In this document: positions 32,551 through 45,274 of the stretch, in pieces
How positions within the stretch are numbered: the stretch's first letter is position 1
Layout: each line of letters opens with the position of its first letter
Origin: Oegoconia quadripuncta
Lineage: Eukaryota > Arthropoda > Insecta > Lepidoptera > Autostichidae
Reading direction: 5' to 3'
DNA length: 64,000 nucleotides
Assembly: GCA_949316235.1 (NCBI GenBank)
Contig: OX438744.1
Coordinates: 38,250,778-38,314,777 of the forward strand
Notes under the pieces: model-generated
Seen by the model: only the letters and a program-made list of their open reading frames with translations
What the model was told of the DNA's origin: nothing
Database searches by the model: none
Translations under genes and position numbers: made by a program

Positions 32551-32689
32551 TTTATATAGATCTAAATATCATCTGCTAATCCTGTAACGCTTCTTACATT
32601 AAAGTGCGTCACTGGGCATTTGGGAACACTGAAAACCAGCGCTGTGATTCGTCGCAGCATGAGCTGAGTGCTAACCCATTTGTGCACGC

Positions 32690-32965
32690 CGCAACACGTG
32701 ACAGCATTGTCGGGATCTTCTTCATAATAGTATTTCTATTTTAGCTATAATTTACTACTTCTTTGTTTTTGTATCGTGTTTTGGCGTTCATAATAAACTA
32801 TATCATAAAATGTACTATTTCCCAAACATATATTTTGTTGTGTTTCTGTGTGTGACTATCTGTGGAGACTATTTTTGTCTATGCAATGACTATTTTCTTC
32901 TACTTTATATTATAAAGTAACGACTGTCAGTTTCACGAAAAATAAATAACTTATAATGAACAATA
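32690..32965 (+). repeat. Repeat family Q copy 1
   Basis: CTATCTGTGGAGACTATTTT, then CTGTCAGTTTCACGAAAAAT and AAATAAC tail. It is similar to the insert in SINE B at 35690-35985. Confidence 0.4.
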
Positions 32966-33159
32966 TCGCGTGTGGTCATGCTACCCATGTTTGTGTAAAT
33001 ACGACCTTAAGGGCAATACTTAAAGTCGAAAAAAGTAGATACAACACAGATTCCTCTCAATAAGACTCATAGGTATATATTTATTCAAACCCTACGCGGC
33101 CGGTGCTATCGTACCTTGATTAAAAAGTAATTGAATGGTTAATTTTATTTTATGATTAT

Positions 33160-33237
33160 TTGATACGCGTTTGACCACAAAGTGTGGCCGAATATGAAGC
33201 ACGCTAGATCTTCTCTTGAAGATCTCAAGGTTGTTTT
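33160..33237 (-). mobile_element. LINE family D tail fragment
   Basis: ATACGCGTTTGACCACAAAG, then GAAGCACGC and CTTGAAGATC; internally deleted. Confidence 0.6.
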
Positions 33238-33529
33238 AACATTGAAAATGTTTTTGGATCGCTTCAGCATAGCCCCTCATTTTCGCTGAGAATGTGAAAT
33301 CGTCCTGATGTCGCGAGTATCTGCTAGGGCAACAAGATGGTGAATTTTACTTTCGGTGTTTCTTGTTCTTAGCATGAGCTGGTATTATACCATTTATGGT
33401 CATTAACCAAGTAAATGTCCTAAGTCAGATATTATTATTTTTTTATTGTATGAAATAAATAGTGAAAAAAAAATAAACTTTATTTTTAATTCATTGCCAA
33501 TGTACCCGAAGTCGTGAATGGCACTAGAT

Positions 33530-33692
33530 CAGTGGTTTTTTTTTTTTTTTAAAGATTAACTGGATTCTCGTTTGACCACAATCTCACCTGATGGAAAATG
33601 ACGATGTGGTCGAAGATGAAGCACGCGATCCCAGTAAATGCCTATTCACTCTACTCTTGAAGATCCTAAGGTTGTAGGATTCAGGAAATTTT
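33530..33692 (-). mobile_element. LINE family D 3' end, short copy
   Basis: T run, AACTGGATTCTCGTTTGACC, CACCTGATGGAAAATGACG, and the antisense coding end to AGGTTGTAGGATTCAGG. Confidence 0.75.
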
Positions 33693-34284
33693 ATATTTAT
33701 TGTTGTTTGTGTTGTGTTATTTTTATTTTTTTATTATTGAATTATTGTGTTAATTTTATTGTTCGTGTGGCCATCACAGTGCAGGCAGAATAATTTCCTT
33801 AGCCTAAGTTACGTTAAAAGAAGAACGATCGTGTGTCGCAACATAAGAATATACATAAGCAAGGTATACTCTAAGGTCGTAACATTTAAATAGATATTGA
33901 AAAATGCGACAACCCCTAAAAATATTTGAATTTCGCGCCATCACCTGTCCATGTTCCATAACAGCTAGATTTTATTTTTTAATTTCACTTATTGTTAATT
34001 AAGGAAAAGACCATAAATTATGATGTAAGCAAAGGCGAAACATATTTCTCAGAAAATATTATAAACCCGACAGCGTTTTAGAATTTTAATTAAATGAAAT
34101 TAATTGCAATAGAAGTTATAATTACGTGACAATGTTCACGAACCGATAAATAATATATTAACTGAACTTTATGAGTATCGACATTTAGGTACCTAATTGT
34201 AAAATGTATTTCACATAAGTTTAACGGTTTACGTAATAATACATAATATTTAATAGCCAAAAATTCTTTACGTTGTAGATACAT

Positions 34285-34395
34285 GCGTGTATGAAGCATT
34301 TGATGAGTGTGGAAGAAGCCTATGTAGTATATCAGGATTGTTGCAAGTAGATATCAATAGTCTCTGCCTACCCCAACGGGAATATAATATACCCT
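34285..34395 (+). mobile_element. LINE family H 3' end, short
   Basis: TTTGATGAGTGTGGAAGAAG, then CTCTGCCTACCCCAACGGGA, the last coding bases of family H. Confidence 0.55.
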
Positions 34396-34440
34396 GAACG
34401 GTATGTACAGGGTACACTTAATAAATTAGTGCAGATTATA

Positions 34441-34833
34441 TTGGGTCTTTACCTATGAAATTGGGGGTTTTTCTTCGTTAATCATTTGTACCAATTCCTG
34501 CGATTTCCAAAGCTACATCCAAATTTGTTTTTTATTTGGAAAATGGAATATTATTTCAAGGGTTCACATGAAATATTTTTTAATTTCTGGGCTAAATCAC
34601 ATAATAAAAAAAATTTGAAGGCTCTTTCATGTGCTTCCCATAATCATTTCTTAGATTCGCTGAAACTTTTAAAAATTAACGCTGCCCATACTTAATGTTA
34701 TCCGATAATACACACAAAGTTTAGCTAAATTTGGATTTGCCATTCCCAAAAAAAAATCAAAAATGTTTGTATGGAGAAAACAGTATTAATGAAGTTCTTC
34801 ATACAAAACGCCAATTTCATAGGTAAGGACCTA
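34441..34833. mobile_element. MITE with about 24-bp terminal inverted repeats
   Basis: The left end TTGGGTCTTTACCTATGAAA is mirrored by the right end AATTTCATAGGTAAGGACC. The 393-bp AT-rich interior has no transposase. The target duplication is unclear. Confidence 0.65.
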
Positions 34834-34839
34834 ATACAT

Positions 34840-35335
34840 TTTTTAAGCTATTGCTTCAACAGGCATTGCTCCTTTGAAAGCAGGTTTTTATATTACAAAC
34901 TCCTCCCTCAGAACAAATCTGCTCATAGCGATCGCACGATAACGCAAAAAAAAAATATTACAAAAAAGCACAACACATTTCATTATTAATTGTGAAATAG
35001 CATGCGAACAGCTGGTTGTGTCCATTTATAATCTGTGCCGTGTGATTTCAGCACGGAAAAAGAATAGAACCGACCCATCTCTTCCCGTGGGTGTCGTAAA
35101 AGGCGACTAAGGGACTAGCTCCACCAAAATACTTGCACTTTTTAACGGCGAAGTGCTCACCCCTCTGTCACGTGTACGTACGTTGAGGTCAACAGTTGTT
35201 TCAAGCATTAATCTTTTAATGTTAGGAACACCCAAACACTTTAGTTTGGGATGTCTCTGGGATAAAGGTCGCCACTTTATGTAATGTATTATGTATGATT
35301 ATCATCTAATAGTCTGCTATTTTACTATTTGCTTT
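34840..35335. repeat. Repeat family M copy with an embedded family F fragment
   Basis: ACATTTTTTAAGCTATTGC and TTAATTGTGAAATAGCATGC match family M. 35040-35120 is family F (CTCTTCCCGTGGGTGTCGTA). The closing block TATTTGCTTTCTCG matches M again. Confidence 0.5.
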
Positions 35336-35338
35336 CTC

Positions 35339-35530
35339 GATTGGTGTAGTGGATAGTGACCGAAACCAGCGGTTGCGGGTACGAACCCCGCGAGGGGTAA
35401 ATGTTTGTGTGATGAACACGAAAATTTATTCCCGAGTCATGGATGTTTATATAAATATTTATGTATGTTTATCCGTTGTCTAGTATTCATAGTACAAGCT
35501 TTGCTTAGTTTAGGACTAGATTATTGGTGT
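35339..35530 (+). mobile_element. SINE family A abutting a SINE B
   Basis: CGATTGGTGTAGTGGATAGT to TTATTGGTGTAAATC; the CCTGTCAG segment is lost. A SINE B follows almost directly. Confidence 0.85.
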
Positions 35531-35544
35531 AAATCGATTGGTCG

Positions 35545-36130
35545 ATCTGTATGGTGTAGTGGTTAGAAACTCTGACCATTATACCAAAAGGTCGCGGGTT
35601 CGAATCCTGCAAGGGGCATATGTTTGTATGATGAATACGGATATGTGTACCCGAGTTATGGATGTTTTCATTTAAGTATAATGTTATAGTGGAATTTTGT
35701 GATGTCTGATTTATTATCTACTATTTTTAATTATTTTTTTTCTTTTTTTGATTTGTTTGTAAGGGCGTTTAAAACCTAACACCAACCTACTCTGTTCCTC
35801 TTAAACGCTTTATTACTACAATTATTTAGAAATATCTCAATCCCTTCTCTGTGTACACCATTCATACTCAATATGTTACCTACCTATCTGTGGAAACAAT
35901 TTGGTCTATGATCTATCTATAATTACTTTAATATAGTGTTTTATAATGTACTGTAAGTTTCCCAAATAAAAAATTGAAAATTGAAAATAATAAGTATTTA
36001 TTTTACAAAAAAAATATGTATATAAGTAGTATATCAACCATCAGGTATCCACAACACAAGCCTATAGTTGCTTAAAGTTGGACTAGATGGCGCTGTGTGT
36101 ATGTCCAAGGATATTTATTTTTATTTATTA
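35545..36130 (+). mobile_element. SINE family B copy 5, split by a family Q insert
   Basis: Head 35545-35690 (GGTTCGAATCCTGC) and tail about 35985-36130 (CACAAGCCTATAGTTGC). The insert of about 295 bp ends AAATAAAAAATTGAAAATTG, a retroelement-like tail. Confidence 0.75.
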
Positions 36131-36839
36131 AATGTCCGAAATATTTATTTATTTAATAAGTTTCGGTTTTATAGTACTTATCTTTAAAATTAAAAACGAA
36201 GATGTATATCAACGGGAACCTTATTGAGAAAACGTCTTAAGCCCTCTGAATGAATGACTTATCTGTAAGTGACAATGCGGGTCTCAATTGGTAAATCGCA
36301 CGACCGGTATTCGCCGTCATTCATCGTTCCGTTTTGAATAACAGAGATTGTTAACATCATTTTAATCTAATCATAGTAATAACTGCATTGTCATTCTTAA
36401 CAAATTTCTTTGTATCTCAATTAGTTGTTGTGTTTCTGTTAGAAGGGGATTTCCTTAATCGTGTTTCAAGTTTTTAGCGAAGTGTTATCAAAATCCACGC
36501 CAATTATAATCATCCTTACAATTGGTCAATATCCATTGGTACTGTCGGCTCCATAATAACGATAGCCAACATAATCAGTGGTAGTTGGGATAACTGTATA
36601 GCTATAAATAAACCTACAAATAACTTCGTAGGTACTACGTATTATCTGACACATTACAATATTGTATTCGTCGCCGGCGTTTCTCCTTTTTAAAATGAAA
36701 ATTTTTTAAATTAAATTGGGTGTATTTTGTTTTATGGTTGCAAATAAAAGATGTTTTGACAAACCTATATTTCATGAGCAATAATTAATAACTAATTAAT
36801 AATAATTATGGAGAAGCGTAACTAAGGCCTAAAAATGGT

Positions 36840-37045
36840 TTCACGAAATAGAACCCGCGGTGGGCGGGGCGTGAAATAGGGACAGCGCGGCGCGCCAGTA
36901 AGCTTTGATACTCGAGTCGCCGGTCGGTGCGTGACCTTGTCGCGACCAATCGCGTGGAAGCTTTGTGTGAGAGAGTGTGAGTGCCTCGTTGCCATTGCTG
37001 TTAGTTTGTTTGTGTGAAATGGAACCAAATTTAAAGCGGTAATTG
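36840..37045 (+). promoter_or_regulatory. GC-rich promoter-like region with a possible tiny first exon
   Basis: A CpG-rich patch (36850-36960) with a CCAAT box (36945-36950) precedes ATGGAACCAAATTTAAAGCG/GTAATT at 37019-37040, which could be a start codon and weak donor (MEPNLKR). It lies inside MED26 intron 1 on the other strand. It could also be an unrelated old promoter. Confidence 0.3.
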
Positions 37046-37224
37046 TAGGAGAGTTAATTTTCTTCGCAATTATTATTCGTAGCATATCAAACAGCCCTGT
37101 ATGAACAACTATGACGCCGACTGTACCATAATTTTATTTTTTACATTTATGTTGGTTCGATAATAATTCGAAGCATAGGCTTTATTTTACTCATTCATAG
37201 GAATGAATAAAATGTGATATCTTC

Positions 37225-37385
37225 AAAATCTATCAGGTATGTACGAAGGAGCACCACCCTGCGCCCTGTGGCCTATTTTCCACCCTGAATAACCAGTGAT
37301 AGGCAGAAGGGGGTTAGCTCTCAAAAATGTATCAGCCCAGCATGGTGGTTAAGGCAAATCCTACCATGAACAGTGAACGGACTAG
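37225..37385 (+). repeat. Repeat family O copy 1
   Basis: CAGTGATAGGCAGAAGGGGG and CCCAGCATGGTGGTTAAGGC are shared in part with 42640-42860. Confidence 0.4.
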
Positions 37386-37498
37386 GTAGATCGATTTTCC
37401 ATACACGCAAAATTCAACCATATTTATTATACAGTAAAGATCAGAGTTAATCAAAATCCGTATGCGATTTTTAAATCGGTTGAAAATATGACCACATG

Positions 37499-37672
37499 GC
37501 AAAGCTATGAATACTAGATAATGGATAAACATACATGAATATTTATAAACAACCATGACTCGAGAATAAATGTTCGTATTCATAACACAAACATTTATCC
37601 CTCGCGGGATTCGAACCCGCAACCGTTAGTTTTGCTGACAAGAGTCACTATCCACTACCCCAATCGGTCGTC
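37499..37672 (-). mobile_element. SINE family A, antisense, tail truncated
   Basis: From GCAAAGCTATGAATAC through GGATTCGAACCCGC to CAATCGGTCGTC. Confidence 0.85.
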
Positions 37673-37949
37673 AATTGATTGGTTGACAAGATAATGAACT
37701 ATTACAAAACTAATAAGATAGATAAATCGTTTATTTGTATCTCCAGTCACACACATACCATAAGTTCCAAAGCAATTGCATAAACATATTTTATAATAAT
37801 CCATAAAAGTAACATCAGGATACACTAGAGTATGTGTGTGCTACAGACGTACAAATGGGTCATAGCTCAGTGTGTATAATTGCTCAGAGAGCAAAACACT
37901 GATTTTCAGCTATTACCCACAAATAATAACTATAGACTGCCCAGTAAAT

Positions 37950-38181
37950 AATAATTCCACAGTAAGCAATTATAGGCTTGTGTTGTGGATACCAGATGGT
38001 TGATATACTACATAAATACTTTTTTTTTGTAAATAAATACTTATTACAAATGAAAACATCCATAACCCAGGTACACATGTCCGTATTCATCATACAAACA
38101 TATGCCCCCAGCGGGATTCGAACCCGCGACCTTTTTGGTATAGTGGTCAAAGTAGCTAACCACTACACCAAACAGGTCTTC
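37950..38181 (-). mobile_element. SINE family B copy 6, antisense
   Basis: CCACAGTAAGCAATTATAGG on the left, GGATTCGAACCCGC near 38118, head ending CCAAACAGGTCTTC. Confidence 0.85.
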
Positions 38182-38184
38182 GAT

Positions 38185-39210
38185 TACTCTACTGCTTTCT
38201 TGAACCACAAATTAATTAATTATTGTAAGGAATGCAAAATGGCACTCGTACATGAGCCAACCACATCGTGAAGGAGATCGAATAAACCTCACCAAACAAT
38301 TACTATACAGAATGTTAGGGAGGTCCAATACAAAGCAGTGAGAGGGTCATAGTTAGTCATTTAGATAATTTTAAAACATACTTATTTATTATGGTACGGT
38401 ATACTTGATATTCAGGGTATTTATGTTCAATATGTATATACACACTGTAGCACAAAAAACCAAACTTTTCTCTGATTTTCCCTTCCACTAGCGTGTTAAT
38501 GTAATTGAGAGTAAAAATGACAAGAATGGATATTACATTTTCTTTTCCCACAAATAAAATATGATCTTACAAAACTAAAGCAAATTTGGCTTTAAATGTC
38601 CTAAATGACTTTAATATTACCCCCCATAAGGCTTTCATAGACTTTCCTAGCATCCTATACATATATACTCATGGACTGTGCCTAGTTGTAAAAAGTGGAA
38701 CGGTAGCAGAGTTGTAGAATGTACAAACAAACAAAAAGTAAAAAAAAGTATAACACAACCAGTATAAGGTGACCGCGCCACGCTACCGGAAATGTGGACG
38801 CTACAAGACCTGCTCATATGGTGTCGTCATATACTTGTACAAAAAGACAAGCCAAATTAAAGACAATAAAAATTAACAATATCTGATTACAACCAATGTT
38901 GAGTTAATCATTTACTGATAACAAATATACAAGTAGATAATATAATAATAACAAGAATTTGTTGATGTTATTAAAAGGAATGTTCCATTCGACAACTTCC
39001 ACAGCATGATTAGTATCTGAGAGCATGTTAGCAAGCAGCAGCCTGGAATCGATTACCAACTCAGTATAACTACTTAAGGTTTGATTAGACCACACTTGGT
39101 TTAGGACCAGCTCTGTGTTAACAATAATGCCGCAAAGCATTCACTTTGTATTAATTACACAATAAACTGAATCCTTGAATCATATTTGTTGGAGGATATT
39201 TCAAGAGAAG
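38185..39210. other. Unassigned intron 1 sequence
   Basis: AT-rich with only short chance ORFs. Nothing recognised. Confidence 0.3.
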
Positions 39211-39214
39211 CTGT

Positions 39215-39735
39215 AGATTGGCCCCTTCCATAAAGCTGGTTTGTCTCAGGGTCCTGTGCTGGGACCAGAACTTTAAACAATCTTCACATTAGATTTGCAA
39301 AATAGCGACGAAGTAATGGTAACAACATATGCTGATGATACTGCAATCATTGCAACCAGCTAATGGCTTCAGAGGCTCTTTAAAATACGTTAAGCCAAGT
39401 GGATTAGTGGCTTAGGAGATGGTGAATTAATGCCAGTGCATAGAAATTGGTTCATGTGACTTATGCCTTACGAAGAGAAGATTACCCCCGACTTGAACGA
39501 ATGGGAACTCCCACTTAGGATTCTGTTAAATATTTAAGAATGCACATGGATCGCCGATTAACTTAGAGTAAACACATAGAATTAAAATGGTACAAACTTA
39601 ACCTCAACATTAATATATAAAGGGATGTACTGCCGCCTATGGGCAGAAACTCAAACTATCCCATCCCTATAATATGTTTTAAAAAACAATATGAACCTAT
39701 GGTATCCAACTGTGGGGATTGCGGTAAGTTGCAGT
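39215..39735 (+). pseudogene. Decayed jockey-type reverse transcriptase
   Basis: In order, with stops and frame changes: LSQGPVLGP, VTTYADDTAIIATS (catalytic YADD near 39330), a LVHVTYALRRE block, a SVKYLRMHMDRRLT block, and a PMGRNSNYPI block. The order and spacing match the central and C-terminal part of jockey-clade reverse transcriptases. Dead copy. Confidence 0.8.
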
Positions 39736-40602
39736 ACAGTGATTTTTCAAAGGGCATAAAATTATATATTAAGGCAAATAGCAAAAGCACCATAGTTCCT
39801 ATGAGAGATAACTCATTTTTACTCCTTTTAGTTTGGTAATCAGTCAACAAGCATTTGATATTTTCAGTTTTCAGAACTGTAGTTTCAAAAAGTTGCAACG
39901 TTACATTTTTTGACAAATGGTGGAATGTCATGTCTACATTTATGTATACTACCAACCAGAGTAGTAGGTTTTGAAAGCAAGTTCTCTGCTAGTGACACTG
40001 ATGGGAAAAAATTGTCTGTAGTCACATTTCCTACCTTTGTTTAGAAATGGTTCTATGAGTTTCATAACGAGATGCTCTCCAAGGCCTTGATTTTCAGGAC
40101 AGTTTCATCTTTTCCGAGATATGGTCACAAAAATAACAAAATTCGCTCTTTGGCAGAAAACAGAGTAATTAACAAAGAAAGACACTTTGATCTGTGAACA
40201 TAATATTACAAACTATCTACAATAACAAATAATAATTTGTAGGCAATTATTTTAAGTTAAGCGTCAAATGACCCTTAGATGATTAGGTAGATGTACCATT
40301 TATTTACATCCTGCTACTTGTATTATTATCTAAGCACTATTATTATGAAGTTCAGGCTATTTTATTAAAAGTCACGAAGTTTCAACCCATACAAATAAAT
40401 AGTAGAAGATTTACAAGCAATGTAATTTCAAATAGGATCATTTGATCCCTACCTGTCTTTCTAGTGTTAAACAATCTTGAAATTAGAAGAGTGTGAGTAA
40501 ATACCAATATTAAAACATGGGTGCTTGTATTATAGTTCATAATATCGATGGTAATGACAGCATATCTGGTTCTTTGCTCATTCATTTTTATCGGTCTAGT
40601 TT

Positions 40603-40663
40603 ACCCCTCGCGGGATTCGAACCCGCAACCGTTGGTTCTGCTGACAGGATCACCAATCGGTCG
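40603..40663 (-). mobile_element. SINE family A head fragment
   Basis: CCCTCGCGGGATTCGAACCC to ACCAATCGGTCG only. Confidence 0.75.
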
Positions 40664-40689
40664 GTAATGAATCTACCTAAAAGTTCCAA

Positions 40690-41970
40690 AACAATATTTC
40701 AATTGAACAAGTTTACTTATCTAATCTACGTACTTAATGCTTAAGCTTCATCAGTTGTTTCAACTGCCTGCTGATTTAGCAATAATAATAAATGCTGAAG
40801 CCTGACCTGCAGGTCTCTGTCAGATGACCCACTATCATAATATCAGTAAGTTCAATATTCATAACTTTTGCCATTGATTCGAAAAGAAGAAGTTTAAGAG
40901 CAAAGTGTTTCCTGGTACCCCACCATCAACACGAAAAGAGCAGAGTAACATCAAGATGTCATCTATACAGCCACAGGACGGCCACTGTTGAAGATAGGCC
41001 TCACCATAGAGATATCAATAATAAATTAATAATACAGACATGTGGGCTTATACATTTCAATAAAAGGTAAAATACAGTAAAGTTAAATTGACAAACAGTA
41101 CAATGTAAAATGAATTAACAAACCAAGTGTTCCACAGTTGTGTTCTTTAATGAGGCCAGACTTCAGTGTTTCAAATTGACACCAATGTTAAATTTGTATG
41201 GGTATTAACACCTCTTAACAACAGCCATGATAATGACCTTCTAAAGTGTGCACAGTCAGTTACAGTTTAGAGTTATAGGCAGTTACATAATAGCAGTGAC
41301 AATGTTAATCTTTTAAAACCTAAAATATTAACCTTAGGCTTGGACTATCTAATATTTAATCCCAGTTTATATCATATTTATTTATTCATTTTTATGAAAT
41401 CTGGAGCTGTCAGTCATTGTGACCATTATCAGTAACCATAAGTGGTTGGTCCAGATTATTTTCATTTGAAGGCAATAATTATCAAGTATGTTGCTTACAG
41501 CAGTGACTTGAATTTACCAAGCAGCACTAGGCCCATGTGCAGTACCGCCTTTACCATAAGGGCACACGGGACTCATGGCTAGGGCCCTCATTTTCACAGT
41601 GAGGAGGCTGTGCCTCAACAGTGGGGACACAAGGTGAACATGATGATGAATCTGAGCCCTTATAGCTATCTTAAATGGTTCAGTCAGATCAGAGATATAG
41701 TAATGCTCGCCGTCCATACAGTTGCAAATGCCAAGAATAAGCTTTACTGTCATGGCAATCATGTGCATGGAAAAGGATCTTATAACCCTAAAGCCAAGTT
41801 CATTTTACAGGTTTAGGACTATAGGCTGTTAAGATGGAATGTGTAATCACACTTATGAAGAAAGTTTTTCAAGTAAACCCAAACTTCAGGCATTTATAGC
41901 AGCGTAAGCTACATGATATCATTTGTTGAATGTCAATGTAAATCTACTGGAAGTAATAATAAGACTTATT
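40690..41970. other. Unassigned intron 1 sequence
   Basis: No supported gene or repeat; short ORFs look random. Confidence 0.3.
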
Positions 41971-41974
41971 GCAT

Positions 41975-42150
41975 TTTTCAATAAGTCCAAGCTACTACCA
42001 CTTCGAAAAAGTAAAATATCTGTGGGAAAAAAGCCTGTGGTGCAAGAAACCCACAGGATCATTGTGTTGTTTTTTAAATCCAAAAGTACGTAATGAAAAT
42101 TTTATAATTTTTGGGAGCTGGTCGAAGTATACTACACCCAGAGTGTTTGT
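41975..42150 (+). repeat. Repeat family P copy
   Basis: CTACTACCACTTCGAAAAAG and GGGAGCTGGTCGAAGTATAC match the flanks of SINE C2 at 22700-23175. Confidence 0.5.
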
Positions 42151-42639
42151 CTCAGAACACTTGACCACAGAAAAATTATCATAACAAGGGTATTTGAATA
42201 CTATGTCTCTTCACAGTTTTTCAATAATTTTGTCTAAACCCCCAAAAAGTGAAGACAGTGGACATAATATGAGATTTGTTTATGTATAAAGTTAAATTTG
42301 TAAGGGAAATCACAGCAGCACCACAAAGGGAACACAAATGAAGGAAATCCATGTAAAATCCATTCACTTATTACTTCATTACACGAAAATGGAATAAGGT
42401 AAGGCCCATGCGCAAGGTATTGCAAGGAGAGAAGGATACATCCGAAGGTATCAAGGGTCTGATGCACAAGCGTAAATATCCTACAAGTATGAGAAAACAG
42501 ACCACAGGTGATATTATAGATACTTGTTTAAAGATACATACTATATCTGTACCATAAATAATTTGCTCATTTTCTAAAATTTTTTAAAATTGCATAATTA
42601 CGTAAAATGTTGGTTAAGTGGTTCCCGGTAGAGGAGCTT

Positions 42640-42860
42640 AAGACCAACACATCTGACTAAAATAGTAGTGAAATTAACAGTATAGAACAGTGATAGGCAG
42701 CAGTGTCATTGGTGTGTGTGGAGCTCTCAAATCAGCGCTCGCCAATGTGCCAGCTCAATTTGGTGGTTAGAGCAAATGCTCCCACGGCAGGCGATGCAAA
42801 TTGCACCATGGGACAGGCTTATGTGCAATAGCAGACTTTTATAGACTATTGACGTAAATA
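42640..42860 (+). repeat. Repeat family O copy 2
   Basis: CAGTGATAGGCAGCAGTGTC, then TGGTGGTTAGAGCAAATGCT. Compare 37225-37385. Confidence 0.4.
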
Positions 42861-43429
42861 GTCAACTTGGGTGACATGGTAAACATGGAAAAGTATAGTA
42901 CTGAGGAAAGAGACTTCTGACAATAACGTTTAATTTTAAAGGCTCGATAGAAGCTGATCACATGTTTCTTGTTACATTTTTCAAAATAGTGATGTTCTTT
43001 TAAATTGTTATAGGTAAATCGCTACGCATAGTAAATATGTAAGTAACCAGACTTTGTAGAATTACCATGAGGAAATAAATAATAAAGATATTATCAAGTT
43101 AGTCATAAAATTACACAATAGAATCGTGACCATTGATAACTTCAGAGTACAAGTTCCCTGATATATGATGATGACTCCAAATCATGAAGAGAGTTGTTCA
43201 GTGGTGATCCAGTAATCACCAACTGCAAGGTTACGGCCTCAGCAACAGCAGCCTCGCGAATTGACACGACGGTGCTAAATGGTAACGAAAAGTGGAACTG
43301 ACCTATCTTGCACAATCAACAAATGTTACAGAACAAAATCCTAGCCTATACTCAAAAAGGCCGCTCCCGCTGCAGAAAGCTCGGCACATGAGGTGTCGTC
43401 AGATCTCAAATATGTACTCACGTAAAGTT

Positions 43430-43840
43430 GATAGGTAAAAAAATAACACGCTTTTTACTAATCCAAAGGCGCAGCATAGCCGACAAACCCGACGAGAAGC
43501 AACGGGAAAGGTCACGCGTGGCACAATTTCGTACTTTCACATTGCAAAACATTTGGCACCACGGCACTAGGGGCGGAGGGAGCGGGCCGCGACGTCAGTC
43601 CCCCTGCACTCCGTTTGCACCGCTCACGCATCCAACACATTTTCTTCCCGCATCCCGCACTAAACATGAAACTTTTCACCAAAAAACTTCAAACACCATT
43701 CTTTGTGATGCACGGCATAACAATAACTCCGAACACAACCTCTCGAGAGGCCAAATCGCAATCTCGAGTCGGGTGTCATGGGCTCGTGGAGACCCTTCTC
43801 ATATCTTCAGGCCAGTTATCAGACTTGCGAGCTTCAAAAC
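43430..43840. other. GC-richer region at the start of MED26 intron 1
   Basis: CpG content rises (for example GGGGCGGAGGGAGCGGGCCG at 43572-43591). It is probably part of the MED26 promoter-proximal CpG-rich area. The ORFs on the plus strand are not supported by splice signals. Confidence 0.4.
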
Positions 43841-43852
43841 TCGGAAACTTAC

Positions 43853-43915
43853 ATTGTAATTGTTATCCAACGCATTCAGAAGTCGATTACTTAGATCATG
43901 AGCGTTATTACTCAT
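43853..43915 (-). CDS. MED26: MED26 exon 1 (start codon)
   Basis: ATG at 43915-43913 is directly preceded by an in-frame TAA, which fixes the start. The 21 codons, beginning MSNNAHDLSNRLLNAL, join exon 2 in phase 0 to give NNYN/VVDM. The donor is AAT/GTAAGT. The sequence resembles the DRLLQAID start of human MED26. Confidence 0.9.
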
Positions 43916-44060
43916 TTATAAACGAAAATATTTAACTAAATACGACGAACGTGTCTCGGCTGCGTCGTAATGGCGGACCGACGACTACGTATGCCCGTGC
44001 CAGGGCATTTTAGCCGAATAATTCAGCTGATATCTACTGAGGCGACGCACACTCGTGTTT
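43916..44060 (-). promoter_or_regulatory. Probable MED26 5' UTR and core promoter
   Basis: CpG-rich stretch with an antisense GTCCGCCATTACGACG block (about 43965-43980), containing a GCCAT core like a YY1/Pho site. The transcription start was not located. Confidence 0.4.
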
Positions 44061-44867
44061 TTCCGTTTCTTTTGATGAAAGAACTTTATTTCTACTAAAG
44101 TTGTCAATAGATGGCACGGCACGTATTTAAAAATTTTATGAATTTGAACCATAAACATTTTTAAAAATTACTGGAAAGCATTCTTAATTAATATACAGGT
44201 AATTAATCTGAATAATTTAGTAGATAAACAATTTAATATCTAAGAAATGATTATGACAAAATCTACGTACTGGCAATTATTTCAAAGATATATTTTACTT
44301 AGGGCAATTTTTGAAAAATAATGCGTTTATAAAACGTATAGATGGCGCTAAAGGAAATACGCGAAAGGAAGAAAAATGTTTCTCACTCACTTTTTTTGAA
44401 CCTTCATACCAGTATAAAAAAGTAATGGTGGTAATGGGTAAAATTAATGCGCAATTGTTGGGCTTTCTCAATTTCTAGTGACGCTTGCAATTTAATCACA
44501 AATTTTTGATTCTTTTACGGTACAGTTTTATAATTTGTGGTACAGTAAATTTCTTTACATAGCAGGGAGAGAGCGAGGGGTTCGCTTCTACAGACAATCT
44601 TATATTGATAATTTTATTCTTTGTGAGTTTAATATTTTGCAGTAGATTTCTTACTACATATTAAAAGGATATTTTTATTTTGCAAAAGAGAACAATACGA
44701 GCAATCAGCCTGCGTCGATATAACCGTCTCTGTGACAGGTTCAAAGTAATTAATATTTCAACTTTTTTCACAGTTTATTTATGAGAATATTATATATGCT
44801 CGAAAAAATATTTCTGGTTTCCCGAAAAATAATAACATACCTAGCCCAGCGGATTAGCAACTTGAAG

Positions 44868-45100
44868 TGGTAGTGGGCAGGGTACATAGATCAAAGAACT
44901 GATGGCTGGCGGGGTATTAAAGTTCTCGAGTGGAGACCACGTACCGGCAAGCGCAGCGTAGAACGTGGACAGACGACGTGATACGTGACGTATAGGTCGC
45001 GGGAAATCGCTGAATGTAGGCCGTTTCCAACTGGTTCTGGAATTCTATGGGGGAGGTCTATGTTCAATAGTGGACGTCCTGTGGCTGATATAATGATGCC
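44868..45100 (+). mobile_element. LINE family K 3' end
   Basis: Coding remnants SGVETTYRQAQRRTWTD and, in the neighbouring frame, VLEWRPRTGKRSV, then GGTCTATGTTCAATAGTGGAC and the TGATATAATGATG tail. This is the usual C-terminus of a lepidopteran non-LTR reverse transcriptase. Frameshifted. Confidence 0.65.
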
Positions 45101-45139
45101 AAATTAGTAACTACCTGAATTACAAATACGCTTGGTGTA

Positions 45140-45270
45140 CTTTGATCAGCACCCAAAAATTATAAAATTATATCAGTTATATTTTTTATAAAAAAAAAAT
45201 AATAAAGATGATCATGTGGGTTTCTTGCATCACATATTTTCCCACACATGACTTTCCTTTCCGAAGTAGC
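45140..45270 (-). repeat. Repeat family P, antisense copy
   Basis: GTGTACTTTGATCAGCACCC on the left and CCTTTCCGAAGTAGCAGC on the right mirror family P. Confidence 0.45.
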
Positions 45271-45274
45271 AGCA

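Noticed and set aside
43428..43935. 143-aa and 106-aa plus ORFs
   Set aside because: They overlap MED26 exon 1 and its 5' region on the opposite strand, without motifs.
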